Source: Bradyrhizobium sp. ORS 285
Lineage (GTDB): Bacteria; Pseudomonadota; Alphaproteobacteria; Rhizobiales; Xanthobacteraceae
Assembly: GCF_900176205.1 (NCBI RefSeq)
Contig: NZ_LT859959.1
Location: 6,933,001-6,997,000 of the forward strand
Direction: 5' to 3'
Length of the DNA stretch: 64,000 nt
Shown here one piece after another: positions 1-10,343 of the stretch. The position numbers and the translations under genes are program-made. Under the pieces are notes generated by a model, which saw only the letters and a list, made by a program, of their open reading frames with translations, had not been told where the DNA came from and did no database searches. The first letter of the stretch is position 1. Each line of letters begins with the position of its first letter.

Positions 1-31
1 AGAACGGGTGACAACAACAGGAGGAAACCTC

Positions 32-841
32 ATGCTGAAGAACCTGTTTTCACTCGAGGGCCGCATCGCGCTCGTCACTGGCGGCTCGCGCGGCATCGGC
101 AAGATGATCGCGGCCGGCCTGCTCGCGCAAGGCGCGGCGCGGGTCTACATCACCGCCCGCAAGGCCGGTCCCTGCGAGGAGACGGCCAAGCAGCTGTCGG
201 CGGAGTATGGCGGCGAATGCATCGCGCTGCCGATCGACATCTCGACCATGGCCGGGATCGACATGCTCGCGGCCGAGATCAAGAAGCGCGAGCCCAAGCT
301 CGACATCCTCGTCAACAATGCGGGCGCCGCCTGGGGCGCCGACTTCGACGAATTCCCGGAGAGCGGCTGGGACAAGGTGATGAACCTCAACCTCAAGACG
401 CCGTTCTTCCTCACCAAGGCGCTGGCAGTGCCATTGCGCGCGGCCGCGAGCGCCGAGCGGCCGGCCAAGGTGATCAACATCGCCTCGATCGACGGCATCT
501 TCGTCAACCCGCTGGAGACGTATTCCTATGCGGCGAGCAAGTCCGGCCTGATCCATCTGACGCGGCGCATGGCGGCGAAGCTGATCAAGGACCACATCGT
601 GGTCACGGCGATCGCGCCGGGTCCGTTCAAGTCCGACATGAACAAGGCCGCCCGCGACAATGCCGACGAGGTCGCGACGCGCGTGCCCGCGGGACGCATC
701 GGCACCGACGAGGACATGGCGGGCACGGCGATCTTCCTCGCGTCACGCGCGGGGGACTATGTGGTGGGGAATACGATCGCCGTGGATGGCGGCATCGTGT
801 ACGCGAACCCCGGCATTCCGGGCGCAGGCTGGGATAGCTGA
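32..841 (+). CDS. SDR-family NAD(P)-dependent oxidoreductase
   Basis: A 269-residue short-chain dehydrogenase/reductase. The N-terminal cofactor motif TGGSRGIG is at residues 16-23, an NNAG motif follows the central strand, and the catalytic YAASK is present. A C-terminal VDGGI segment is typical of classical SDRs, which oxidise or reduce hydroxyl/keto groups with NAD(P). A GTG in the same frame lies at position 8, but the ATG at 32 has a clear AGGAGG seven bases upstream, so it is preferred. The substrate cannot be read from sequence. It lies beside the benzoyl-CoA genes but on the opposite strand and convergent with them, so a role in that pathway is only possible. Confidence 0.9.
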   Translation: MLKNLFSLEGRIALVTGGSRGIGKMIAAGLLAQGAARVYITARKAGPCEETAKQLSAEYGGECIALPIDISTMAGIDMLAAEIKKREPKLDILVNNAGAAWGADFDEFPESGWDKVMNLNLKTPFFLTKALAVPLRAAASAERPAKVINIASIDGIFVNPLETYSYAASKSGLIHLTRRMAAKLIKDHIVVTAIAPGPFKSDMNKAARDNADEVATRVPAGRIGTDEDMAGTAIFLASRAGDYVVGNTIAVDGGIVYANPGIPGAGWDS

Positions 842-863
842 GGCCGAGCGTTAGCGACACGAA

Positions 864-1102
864 AGGTGCGCTCCCTTTCCCGTTCTTCACGGGGAGAGGG
901 TCGGGGTGAGGGGCAGCGGAACGGGTGGTGCATCTCATCCGCAGCGAGATCGCCGGACTCCAACTCGTCTTCAGCGCGCTTACTATCAGGGCGACACCGG
1001 CGTGCCCGTCCGATGGACCACGACCTGAGCCGCTTATGTGCCATGCCCCTCACCCGGATTGCTGCGCAATCCGACCTCTCCCGCAAAGGGCGGGGAGAGG
1101 TT
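864..1102. repeat. paired GC-rich intergenic palindromes (CTCTCC/GAGAGG family)
   Basis: The region between the SDR gene and boxB has no gene. Two arms, 864-915 and 1045-1102, carry ctccc...gggag palindromes with the conserved phrases cccctcaccc and cctctcccgc. Similar units occur near 14.3, 32.4, 47.2, 52.4 and 63.1 kb, which makes this an interspersed repeat family. Hairpins here may also end transcripts of the convergent neighbours. Confidence 0.7.
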
Positions 1103-1124
1103 TGGAGAGGCCGGCGCTTGGAGC

Positions 1125-1197
1125 TAGCGAATAGCGAATAGCGAATAGCGAATAGCGAATAGCGAATAGCGAATAGCGAATAGCGAATAGCGAATAG
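1125..1197. repeat. 7-bp tandem repeat, ten full copies of tagcgaa
   Basis: Ten uninterrupted copies of tagcgaa run from 1125 to 1194, followed by tag. Just downstream, at 1207-1234, the reverse complement appears in degenerate form (cctattcgc, tactcgc), so the array could fold on itself. It lies between convergent genes, so it does not alter a protein. Perfect short tandem repeats like this may vary in copy number by slippage. Confidence 0.9.
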
Positions 1198-1242
1198 GCT
1201 GAGGTCCCTATTCGCTACTCGCAACTCCCTATTCGCCCCTCA

Positions 1243-2694
<1,452 letters not shown>

Positions 2695-2732
2695 GGCGTG
2701 CCTCCCTGAATTCGTTCGAGCTGCGTCGCTCG

Positions 2733-2764
2733 TGGATGGCCGGGGCGAGCCCGGCCATGACGGA
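2733..2764. repeat. half copy of the gtcatgcccggg palindromic element
   Basis: A single arm, ggatggccggg...cccggccatgacgg, sits between boxC and boxB. It matches the second arm of the complete elements at 5377, 14478, 30136 and 32232. Confidence 0.75.
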
Positions 2765-2770
2765 TGAGAA

Positions 2771-4459
<1,689 letters not shown>

Positions 4460-4497
4460 GAGCCACCCTTGCGTTGGAGTGCTTATCGTTGAGATGT

Positions 4498-4556
4498 AAA
4501 ATAATGCATGTTCTGACTGGCGTCTACGGCGAAAAGCTAAAACATGCATTTTATTT
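4498..4556 (-). promoter_or_regulatory. putative operator/promoter region for boxC-boxB
   Basis: The 96-bp gap between the hydrolase gene and boxC holds an AT-rich inverted repeat. The arm aaaataatgcatgtt at 4498-4512 pairs with aacatgcattttatt at 4541-4555, matching at 13 of 15 positions. Each arm contains TGCA. BoxR/BzdR-type regulators are known to bind TGCA-containing boxes, and a boxR gene lies about 3 kb away. Operator identity is inferred. Confidence 0.55.
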
Positions 4557-5359
4557 CATGTTTGTGATGCGCGGGGTGGCAGGGTCGCCGCGGCGAACTC
4601 CGCGATGACGCGCAAGGTGGCCTCGGGCGCCTCGCGATGCGGGGAATGGCCGGTCTTGGGCAACATCGTCACCTCAACCGGGCAGTAGCACTCCTGTTGG
4701 ATGATCTCGACTTGGCGGACGGTGCCGTACTGGTCGTCGACGCCCTGGATCACGGCCACGGGGACGCGGATGTAGGTGAGGTCGGCAGTGATGTCCCAGG
4801 CGCGGAAAGCCGGATCGAGCCAGGCGCCGTTCCAGCCATAGAAGGCGTTGTCGACGTCCTTATGCCAGCGCCCCAGCTTGGCGCGCAGCTCGGTGGTCTC
4901 GTAGGCGGTCTTGATGGCGGCGATGGATGTGACCGAGACATCCTCGACGACGACATGGGGTGCGATCAGCACGATGCCGTCGAGGCGGTGATCGGCATGG
5001 CTGCCGGCATAGATCGCCGCGATCGAGGCGCCGTCGGAATGGCCGACGAGCAGACCGCGCTGGAAGCCGATGGTCTGAAGCAGCTTAGGCAGCACGTCGC
5101 GCGCCTCGCGCTGCATGTAGTCGAGCGGGCGCGGCAGGGTCACCGGGGTGGAGGCGCCGTAGCCGGCACGGGAATAGGCGAACACGGAGGCGCCGGTGGC
5201 CGCTTGCAGTCTGTCGGGAAAGTCGCCCCACAGGCCGACCGATCCGAGGCCCTCATGCAGCAGCACGATGCACGGGGCGCCGGCGGGATGTGGCCCGATC
5301 AGGCGGTATTCGAGCTGGGCGGAGTCGACGGTGAGGAAGCCGTTAGCTTCGAGCGTCAT
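4556..5359 (-). CDS. alpha/beta hydrolase of the box cluster
   Basis: A 267-residue alpha/beta-hydrolase-fold protein. The nucleophile elbow is GHSDGAS with Ser108. The acid residue is probably in QGVDDQYG, and the catalytic His is in TGHSPHREAPE near the C-terminus. The oxyanion region is LHEGLGS near residue 36. No signal peptide is seen, so it is probably cytoplasmic. It sits between the benzoate-CoA ligase and boxC on the same strand. A role as a thioesterase or lactonase that drains or repairs CoA-thioester intermediates is an inference from context. The start has AAGGAG upstream. Confidence 0.88.
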   Translation of the reverse strand: MTLEANGFLTVDSAQLEYRLIGPHPAGAPCIVLLHEGLGSVGLWGDFPDRLQAATGASVFAYSRAGYGASTPVTLPRPLDYMQREARDVLPKLLQTIGFQRGLLVGHSDGASIAAIYAGSHADHRLDGIVLIAPHVVVEDVSVTSIAAIKTAYETTELRAKLGRWHKDVDNAFYGWNGAWLDPAFRAWDITADLTYIRVPVAVIQGVDDQYGTVRQVEIIQQECYCPVEVTMLPKTGHSPHREAPEATLRVIAEFAAATLPPRASQT

Positions 5360-5376
5360 GCGCTATTCTCTCCTTC

Positions 5377-5459
5377 GTCATGCCCGGGCTTGACCCGGGC
5401 ATCCACGTCTTTCTTTGTCGCGGGAAGATGGATGGCCGGGTCAAGCCCGGCCATGACGA
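5377..5459. repeat. palindromic element, gtcatgcccgggcttgaccc family (complete)
   Basis: Two inverted arms, gtcatgcccgggcttgaccc and gggtcaagcccggccatgac, surround a short variable centre. Each arm is itself a palindrome around cttgac or gtcaag. It fills most of the gap between the ligase and the hydrolase genes and could form an extended hairpin in the transcript. Other complete copies are at 14478, 30136 and 32232, and a coding copy is at 29139. Confidence 0.85.
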
Positions 5460-5497
5460 CAACTAACAGCGGGCCAACTCACGGGCAGGAAGACCAA

Positions 5498-7036
5498 CTA
5501 CTGACCCGCCCCCTCGCGCAGCTTGAAGCGCTGGATCTTGCCGGTCGCGGTCTTCGGCAAGGAATCCACCACCTCGATCCAGCGCGGATATTTCCACGGG
5601 CCGATCTTCTGCTTGACGTGATCCTTGAGCGCTTCGTGCAGCGTCTCGCGGTCGACGCTCGGGCGCAGCACGACGTAGGCCTTTGGCTTCAACAGCCCTT
5701 CCGGATCCGCGTCGGGCACGACGGCGGCTTCCAGCACCGAGGGATGGGTGATCAGCGCGCTTTCGACCTCGAACGGCGACACCCAGATGCCGGAGACCTT
5801 GAACATGTCGTCGGAGCGGCCGCAGAAGGTATAGCGGCCGTCGGCGTCGCGGACATATTTGTCGCCGGTGCGCGTCCAATAGCCCTCGAAGGTCGAGCGC
5901 GTCTTGTGGCGCTGATTCCAATAGCCTTCGCCGGCCGAGGGCGCGTGCACCAGCATCTCGCCGACCTCGCCGTCGGGCACGTCTTGCCCGGCCTCGTTGA
6001 CGAGCCGCACCTGATAGCCGGGCACCGGGCGGCCCGCGGAGCCATATTTGATGTCGCCGGGCGCGTTCGACAGGAAGATGTGCAACAGCTCGGTCGAGCC
6101 GACGCCGTCGAGAATGTCGACGCCGAAGCGCGCCTTCCAGGCATTGCCAACCGACTCCGGCAGCGCCTCGCCGGCCGAGGTGCAGATGCGCAAGGCGGAG
6201 CCCGCCTTCTCATGACGCAGCGACTCGTCGTGCAGCATCGCGGCGAACAAGGTCGGCACGCCGTAGAAGATGGTCGGGTTGTAGCGGTTCATCAGTTTGA
6301 ACATCAAAGCCGGCGTCGGGCGCTCGGAGTTGAGGATCGTGGTGGCGCCGACCGAGAGCGGGAAGGTCAGCGCATTGCCGAGGCCGTAGGCGAAGAACAG
6401 CTTTGCGGCGGAGAGGCAGACGTCGCTCTCGCGGATGCCGAGCACCTGGCTGGCATAGGTCTCGGCCGTGGCGGCGAGATTGCCGTGGAGATGGCGGACG
6501 CCCTTGGGCATGCCGGTCGAGCCAGAGGAGTAAAGCCAGAACGCCGGCTCGTCCTCATGCGTCGCGACCGTGTCGAACTGATCGCTCTCGCGCGCGATCT
6601 CGTCCGACAGCAGCTTGTGGCCGAACGCGTTCGCGCCTGAGACCACGACGCAGTCGAGATCGGGCATCCGCCCGACGATGTCCTTCACGACCGGATACAG
6701 CGCCTCCGAGACGAACAGCACGCGGGCGCGGCAGTCCGCCAGCACATAGGCATATTGCTCCGAGGTCAGCAGCGTGTTGAGCGGCACCGGGACGATGCCG
6801 GCGCGCATGCTGCCTAAGAACACCGCGGGGAAATCCACCGTGTCGAGCATGATCATCGCCACGCGCTCCTCGCGGCGGACGCCGAGGCGGCGCAGCAGGT
6901 TGGAAACGCGGCAGCTCTGCTGCTGCAGGCCGCGATAGGTCAGCTCGGAGACCGTGTCGGTGTAGGCGAGCTTGTCGCCGCGTCCGGCCTCGACATTGCG
7001 GTCAAGCAGCCATGACACCGCATTGTACGACTTCAC
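5498..7036 (-). CDS. bclA: benzoate-CoA ligase family protein
   Basis: A 512-residue adenylate-forming enzyme close to benzoate-CoA ligases. It should activate benzoate (or a related aromatic acid) with ATP and CoA to benzoyl-CoA, the substrate of BoxAB. The AMP-binding P-loop YSSGSTGMPKGVRH lies about one third along, TGDKYVRDADGRYTF contains the A8-type hinge Asp, and the catalytic Lys is in KTATGKIQRFKLRE at the C-terminus. The N-terminus (NAVSWLLDRNVEAGRGDKLA) is typical of the benzoate/4-hydroxybenzoate ligase group. It is divergent from boxR across 109 bp holding a perfect palindrome, and heads the minus-strand ligase-hydrolase-boxC-boxB run. Activity on substituted benzoates cannot be excluded. 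Confidence 0.92.
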   Translation of the reverse strand: MKSYNAVSWLLDRNVEAGRGDKLAYTDTVSELTYRGLQQQSCRVSNLLRRLGVRREERVAMIMLDTVDFPAVFLGSMRAGIVPVPLNTLLTSEQYAYVLADCRARVLFVSEALYPVVKDIVGRMPDLDCVVVSGANAFGHKLLSDEIARESDQFDTVATHEDEPAFWLYSSGSTGMPKGVRHLHGNLAATAETYASQVLGIRESDVCLSAAKLFFAYGLGNALTFPLSVGATTILNSERPTPALMFKLMNRYNPTIFYGVPTLFAAMLHDESLRHEKAGSALRICTSAGEALPESVGNAWKARFGVDILDGVGSTELLHIFLSNAPGDIKYGSAGRPVPGYQVRLVNEAGQDVPDGEVGEMLVHAPSAGEGYWNQRHKTRSTFEGYWTRTGDKYVRDADGRYTFCGRSDDMFKVSGIWVSPFEVESALITHPSVLEAAVVPDADPEGLLKPKAYVVLRPSVDRETLHEALKDHVKQKIGPWKYPRWIEVVDSLPKTATGKIQRFKLREGAGQ

Positions 7037-7056
7037 GGCGTTCCTCCCCCGATTTT

Positions 7057-7070
7057 TGAATTATAATTCA
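7057..7070. promoter_or_regulatory. perfect 14-bp palindrome in the bclA-boxR intergenic region
   Basis: The sequence tgaattataattca is a perfect palindrome lying 20 bp upstream of the bclA start and 75 bp upstream of boxR. Its AT-richness contrasts with the GC-rich surroundings. It may be a regulator binding site for both divergent genes, but it lacks the TGCA core seen at 4498-4556, so BoxR binding is not assured. Confidence 0.45.
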
Positions 7071-7145
7071 TAGAAGGCCACCAACATCGCTTGCTGTCAA
7101 TCCTCCTCGGCATTATGTTTCATAAACAAAGAGTGCCTCAGGGAT

Positions 7146-8066
7146 ATGACGCCACACAGCGACGCCCCGCGCGACGACGGCCAGTCCGCAGCCGAGACCG
7201 ATTTCCTCGACCAGCTGGGCCAGCGGGTGCGGCGGATGCGCGGCCTCGCCGGCATGTCGCGCAAGGTGCTGGCCGAGGTCTCCGGTATTTCCGAGCGCTA
7301 CATCGCCCAGCTCGAAAGCGGCAAGGGCAACGTGTCGATCGTGCTGCTGCGCCGCATCGCCAATGCGATCAACGCGCCGCTCGACGACATCATTCCCGGC
7401 GGCGAGCCGTCGCCGGACTGGCCGGTCATCCGCGACCTCCTGAAGAAGGCGAGCCCGAGCCAGATCGCGCAGGTCAAGGAGCTGCTCGCCGGCGGCGGCT
7501 CGGCGCCGTTGCGGCGCACCTTCTCCGGCATCGCGCTGATCGGCCTGCGCGGCGCCGGCAAATCGACGCTGGGCAGAATGCTCGCGGAGCGGATCGGCTG
7601 GAGCTTCGTCGAGCTCAACAAGGAGATCGAGCGGCAGAACGGACTCTCCGTCGCCGAGATCATCGCGCTCTACGGCCAGGAAGGCTTTCGCCGCATGGAG
7701 CAGGCCGCGCTGCTGCAACTGCTGGCGCGGAAAGAGCTGATGGTGCTGGCGACCGGCGGCGGCATCGTCTCCGAGCCGGTGACCTTCGATCTCATTCTGA
7801 ATGCGTTCTACACGATCTGGCTCAAGGCCGAGCCGGAGGAGCACATGGGGCGCGTGCGCAAGCAGGGCGACCTGCGCCCGATGGCCGACGACCGCTCGGC
7901 GATGGCCGAGCTGCGCAACATTCTCGCGAGCCGCGAGCCGCTGTATGCGCGAGCCAATGCGGTGGTCGATACGGCAGGGCTGACCGTGGATGCGGCGGCC
8001 ACGCGGCTCGGCGAGGCGGTGAAGCCGGTAATTGCGAACGAAGCGCGGATGTTTGCGCGGGGATGA
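7146..8066 (+). CDS. boxR: BoxR-type regulator: XRE domain fused to a shikimate-kinase-like domain
   Basis: A 306-residue two-domain regulator. Residues about 20-85 form an XRE helix-turn-helix (VLAEVSGISERYIAQLESGK). Residues about 130-300 are a shikimate-kinase-like P-loop domain with the Walker A GLRGAGKST and a shikimate-kinase-like LATGGGIV. In BoxR/BzdR proteins this domain senses benzoyl-CoA and relieves repression of benzoate genes. It is divergent from the ligase gene, which fits control of the whole minus-strand box run. The ribosome binding site before the ATG at 7146 is weak (aggga). Confidence 0.95.
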   Translation: MTPHSDAPRDDGQSAAETDFLDQLGQRVRRMRGLAGMSRKVLAEVSGISERYIAQLESGKGNVSIVLLRRIANAINAPLDDIIPGGEPSPDWPVIRDLLKKASPSQIAQVKELLAGGGSAPLRRTFSGIALIGLRGAGKSTLGRMLAERIGWSFVELNKEIERQNGLSVAEIIALYGQEGFRRMEQAALLQLLARKELMVLATGGGIVSEPVTFDLILNAFYTIWLKAEPEEHMGRVRKQGDLRPMADDRSAMAELRNILASREPLYARANAVVDTAGLTVDAAATRLGEAVKPVIANEARMFARG

Positions 8067-8067
8067 G

Positions 8068-8484
8068 CTAACCGCCGGTCGCGGCGATCGCGCGATCGTG
8101 GGCTTCGAGGATCGCCTTCAGTCTGTCCTTGGTGTCCTGAACGTCGGCGCCGGTCTTCTCGTCGAGCAGCAGGCCGTTGAGTGCGCTGTGAGTCAGCCTG
8201 TTGGCGACCCATTTGCGCTCGAAGCCGAGCTTGGACTGCACCGTCGAGATGATCGTGACGCAGAGCGACAGCACGGTCGCGACGGTCTTCGGGTCGAGGC
8301 CGACGATGGGACTGCCGATCTGCGACAGCACTGCGGCGGTCGCGCTGAACACCACGACGCAGACGGTGGAGCCGTGGTTGGCAAAGCTCCACCACTTCTG
8401 CCCGCGGCCGCTCCACCGCAGCGCGTCGTTCAACGTGCGCGCGACGAAATCCGCGCCCGCCTCCGGCCCATGCCCGTTCGCCAT
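8068..8484 (-). CDS. small two-helix membrane protein, unknown function
   Basis: A 138-residue protein that I do not recognise firmly. Two hydrophobic segments (about 24-44 and 52-72) are followed by a polar helix with FERKWVANRLTHSALN and a charged C-terminal tail. That layout resembles SLATT/DUF4231-type two-helix membrane proteins, but the similarity is by eye only. The start at 8484 has GGGGAGAG upstream; a longer frame to 8553 lacks support. It overlaps nothing, ends one base after boxR ends (convergent), and is separated from the upstream His-rich gene by a hairpin that probably ends that operon. Confidence 0.72.
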   Translation of the reverse strand: MANGHGPEAGADFVARTLNDALRWSGRGQKWWSFANHGSTVCVVVFSATAAVLSQIGSPIVGLDPKTVATVLSLCVTIISTVQSKLGFERKWVANRLTHSALNGLLLDEKTGADVQDTKDRLKAILEAHDRAIAATGG

Positions 8485-8535
8485 CGTTCTCTCCCCAGCC
8501 GGTTCGCTCCTTGATTGAGAGACGATCCAACGACA

Positions 8536-8566
8536 ACGGCCGGCTTCGCGCAAGCGGGCCGGCCGT
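8536..8566 (-). terminator. hairpin downstream of the His-rich gene
   Basis: The arms acggccggc (8536-8544) and gccggccgt (8558-8566) form a perfect 9-bp GC-rich stem. Read on the minus strand it is followed by ttgtcgttgg, which is only moderately T-rich. It lies 24 bp past the stop of the His-rich protein and plausibly ends the guanidine operon. Confidence 0.55.
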
Positions 8567-8589
8567 GTGGAACGAGAGGACGGAGAGGA

Positions 8590-9102
8590 TCAGCTGCGCG
8601 TCTCGATCTCCCGCAATTCCGCATAGGTGAGCGGCGTCAGGCCGGTGCCATCGAAATAGATGAAGCGCAGGCGGCGACGGCGGGAGATGAAGTTCGACGG
8701 CAAGGGGTCGTAGCGGAAGCTGCTGCCGCCGAGATGCGGCGTCAGGCTGCCGACATCGGTCAGCGCATCGATCTCGACGCGCAGCAGCTTCAGGCTCTCG
8801 CCCTCGCGCAGAATCTCGAACGGAATGCGCGCAAGCCGCAGGAAGCTGGTCGGATCGGGGGCTGCGATGAAGCCGTCGACGAAGGCGGCCTCGACCTTGT
8901 CGAGATCGGGCTCGACCACCGGCGCGGGCTTGGCTCCCTCGGGCTGATGCGGCGTCTGCCACTGCACGGGAGAGCGCCCGCCATGCGGATGGTTGTGGCC
9001 GGGGCCATGCGGCGGGTGATCGTGATCATGGTGATGATCATGATCGTGGGAATGACCATGATCGTGATGATGATGGCCGTGATGGTGGTGATGATGGCGC
9101 AT
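8590..9102 (-). CDS. His-rich protein of the guanidine cluster, candidate metal-binding partner
   Basis: A 170-residue protein. The first 42 residues contain 23 histidines with Asp, Gly and Pro (for example HDHDHHHDHDHPPHG), a pattern found in nickel- or zinc-storing chaperones such as HypB and UreE tails. The remaining 128 residues form an unrecognised domain with no P-loop, so it is not a HypB/GhaB GTPase, and it has no CXXC zinc motif like HypA. The ATG at 9102 lies 8 bp after the guanidine-hydrolase stop codon, so the two are almost certainly co-transcribed. Because GdmH enzymes need nickel delivered by chaperones, a metal-delivery or storage role is inferred. Confidence 0.85.
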   Translation of the reverse strand: MRHHHHHHGHHHHDHGHSHDHDHHHDHDHPPHGPGHNHPHGGRSPVQWQTPHQPEGAKPAPVVEPDLDKVEAAFVDGFIAAPDPTSFLRLARIPFEILREGESLKLLRVEIDALTDVGSLTPHLGGSSFRYDPLPSNFISRRRRLRFIYFDGTGLTPLTYAELREIETRS

Positions 9103-9110
9103 CGCGGACC

Positions 9111-10316
9111 TCAGAAGCTGACGGGCTTGTTGATGATATGCTTGTGGCTGCCGAGCTTGCCGTGGGCGACCATCGAGCCGAGCGCCTCGACGACCACGCG
9201 GACGCCGATCAGCGCGGTGATGTCCGAGGTGTCGTAGGGCGGCGAGACCTCGACCACCTCCAGCCCGCACAGGCCCTCGGCGGCGACGAGGCCGAGCAGC
9301 TTGAGCGCCTCGCGCGGCAGGAAGCCGCCGGGCTCGGGCCAGCCGGTGCCGGGCACGAAGCCGCAATCGATGGAGTCGACGTCGAACGAGATGTAGACGG
9401 CGTCGGCATCCTTCCAGGCCAGCTCCAGCGCGATCTCGGCGGTCTTCTCCAGGCCGATCTTCTCGATGTCGGCGATGGTCAGCACGTTGGTGTTGCGCTT
9501 GCGCGCGACCTCGACGCCCTCGCGCGGCACCTGCCAGCCGCCGATGCCGAGCTGCACCAGGTTGGTCGGCGACACATTCGGCAGGTTGGTCGCCCAATAC
9601 CAGGGCGTGGTGTGCATGCGCTCGTCGAGATCCTTTTCCTGGATGTCGATGTGACGGTCGAAATGGATGATGCCGATACGCTTGTCGGTGCACTGCGCGA
9701 TGCCGCGCACGCAAGGAAAGCCGATCGAGTGGTCGCCGCCGAGCATGATCGGCAGCGCGCCGGACGAGGCCACATGAGCGACGCCGCGGCTGATCTGGTC
9801 GAAGCTCTTTTCGAGATTCGCGGGGATGGTGAAAACGTCGCCGGCATCGCACAACGTCATCTGCTCGCGCAGATCGACGCCGAGCTCGTAGTTATAGGGC
9901 GTGTAGAGCGCGGAGATGCGGCGGATGCCCTGCGGCCCGAAGCGGGTGCCGGGGCGATAGGTGGTGCCGGAATCGAAGGGGATGCCGATCACGGCGGCAT
10001 CGTACTTGCCGACGTCGCGAACATTCTCGACATAGGGCGCCTTCATGAAGGTGTTGATCCCTGCGAAATGCGGCAGCTCGCCGCGCGCAAACGTCGGGAT
10101 GTCGCGATCGGTCAGCGTGTCGGCGCCGGGCAGGCCCATGTCGAGCGCCCATTGCCGCTCCTTGCGCCAGCCGTTGGTCGGCAGCTTGCCCTCGGCCTCC
10201 AACGCCTGCCAGCCCTGCGTGGCCATCTTGTCGAAATCCGGATGATGCCGGCGCGTGACCTGGCGTTGCGGCTGCAGGCCGGCACGGCGGGTGCGCCGCA
10301 TGGCGGGGAATGGCAT
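9111..10316 (-). CDS. gdmH: agmatinase-family ureohydrolase, probable Ni-dependent guanidine hydrolase
   Basis: A 401-residue ureohydrolase. Metal-ligand motifs of the arginase/agmatinase fold are visible: GGDH (H196), HFDRHID (D220, H222, D224) and SFDVD (D312, D314), followed by PGTGWPEPGG. The usual DAH is DRH here, and an approximately 80-residue N-terminal extension makes it longer than agmatinases (about 310). Both traits recall the cyanobacterial guanidine hydrolase GdmH, which hydrolyses guanidine to urea and ammonia with Ni2+. The context is strong: it is encoded downstream of an ABC transporter under a guanidine-I riboswitch. The start at 10316 has AAGGAG upstream. Agmatinase or guanidinobutyrase activity is the alternative. 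Confidence 0.87.
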   Translation of the reverse strand: MPFPAMRRTRRAGLQPQRQVTRRHHPDFDKMATQGWQALEAEGKLPTNGWRKERQWALDMGLPGADTLTDRDIPTFARGELPHFAGINTFMKAPYVENVRDVGKYDAAVIGIPFDSGTTYRPGTRFGPQGIRRISALYTPYNYELGVDLREQMTLCDAGDVFTIPANLEKSFDQISRGVAHVASSGALPIMLGGDHSIGFPCVRGIAQCTDKRIGIIHFDRHIDIQEKDLDERMHTTPWYWATNLPNVSPTNLVQLGIGGWQVPREGVEVARKRNTNVLTIADIEKIGLEKTAEIALELAWKDADAVYISFDVDSIDCGFVPGTGWPEPGGFLPREALKLLGLVAAEGLCGLEVVEVSPPYDTSDITALIGVRVVVEALGSMVAHGKLGSHKHIINKPVSF

Positions 10317-10343
10317 GGAGTTCTCCTTCGTTTCTTCTGGGTG

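Noticed and set aside
1125..1197. CRISPR-like array
   Set aside because: The unit is 7 bp and contiguous without spacers, so it is a simple tandem repeat. No cas genes are present.
8590..9102. HypB/GhaB GTPase assignment for the His-rich protein
   Set aside because: The His-rich head fits, but there is no Walker A, no Walker B and the length is too short for a GTPase domain.
9111..10316. Plain agmatinase (speB) assignment
   Set aside because: The N-terminal extension, the DRH variant motif and control by a guanidine riboswitch favour guanidine hydrolase; agmatinase is kept only as an alternative.
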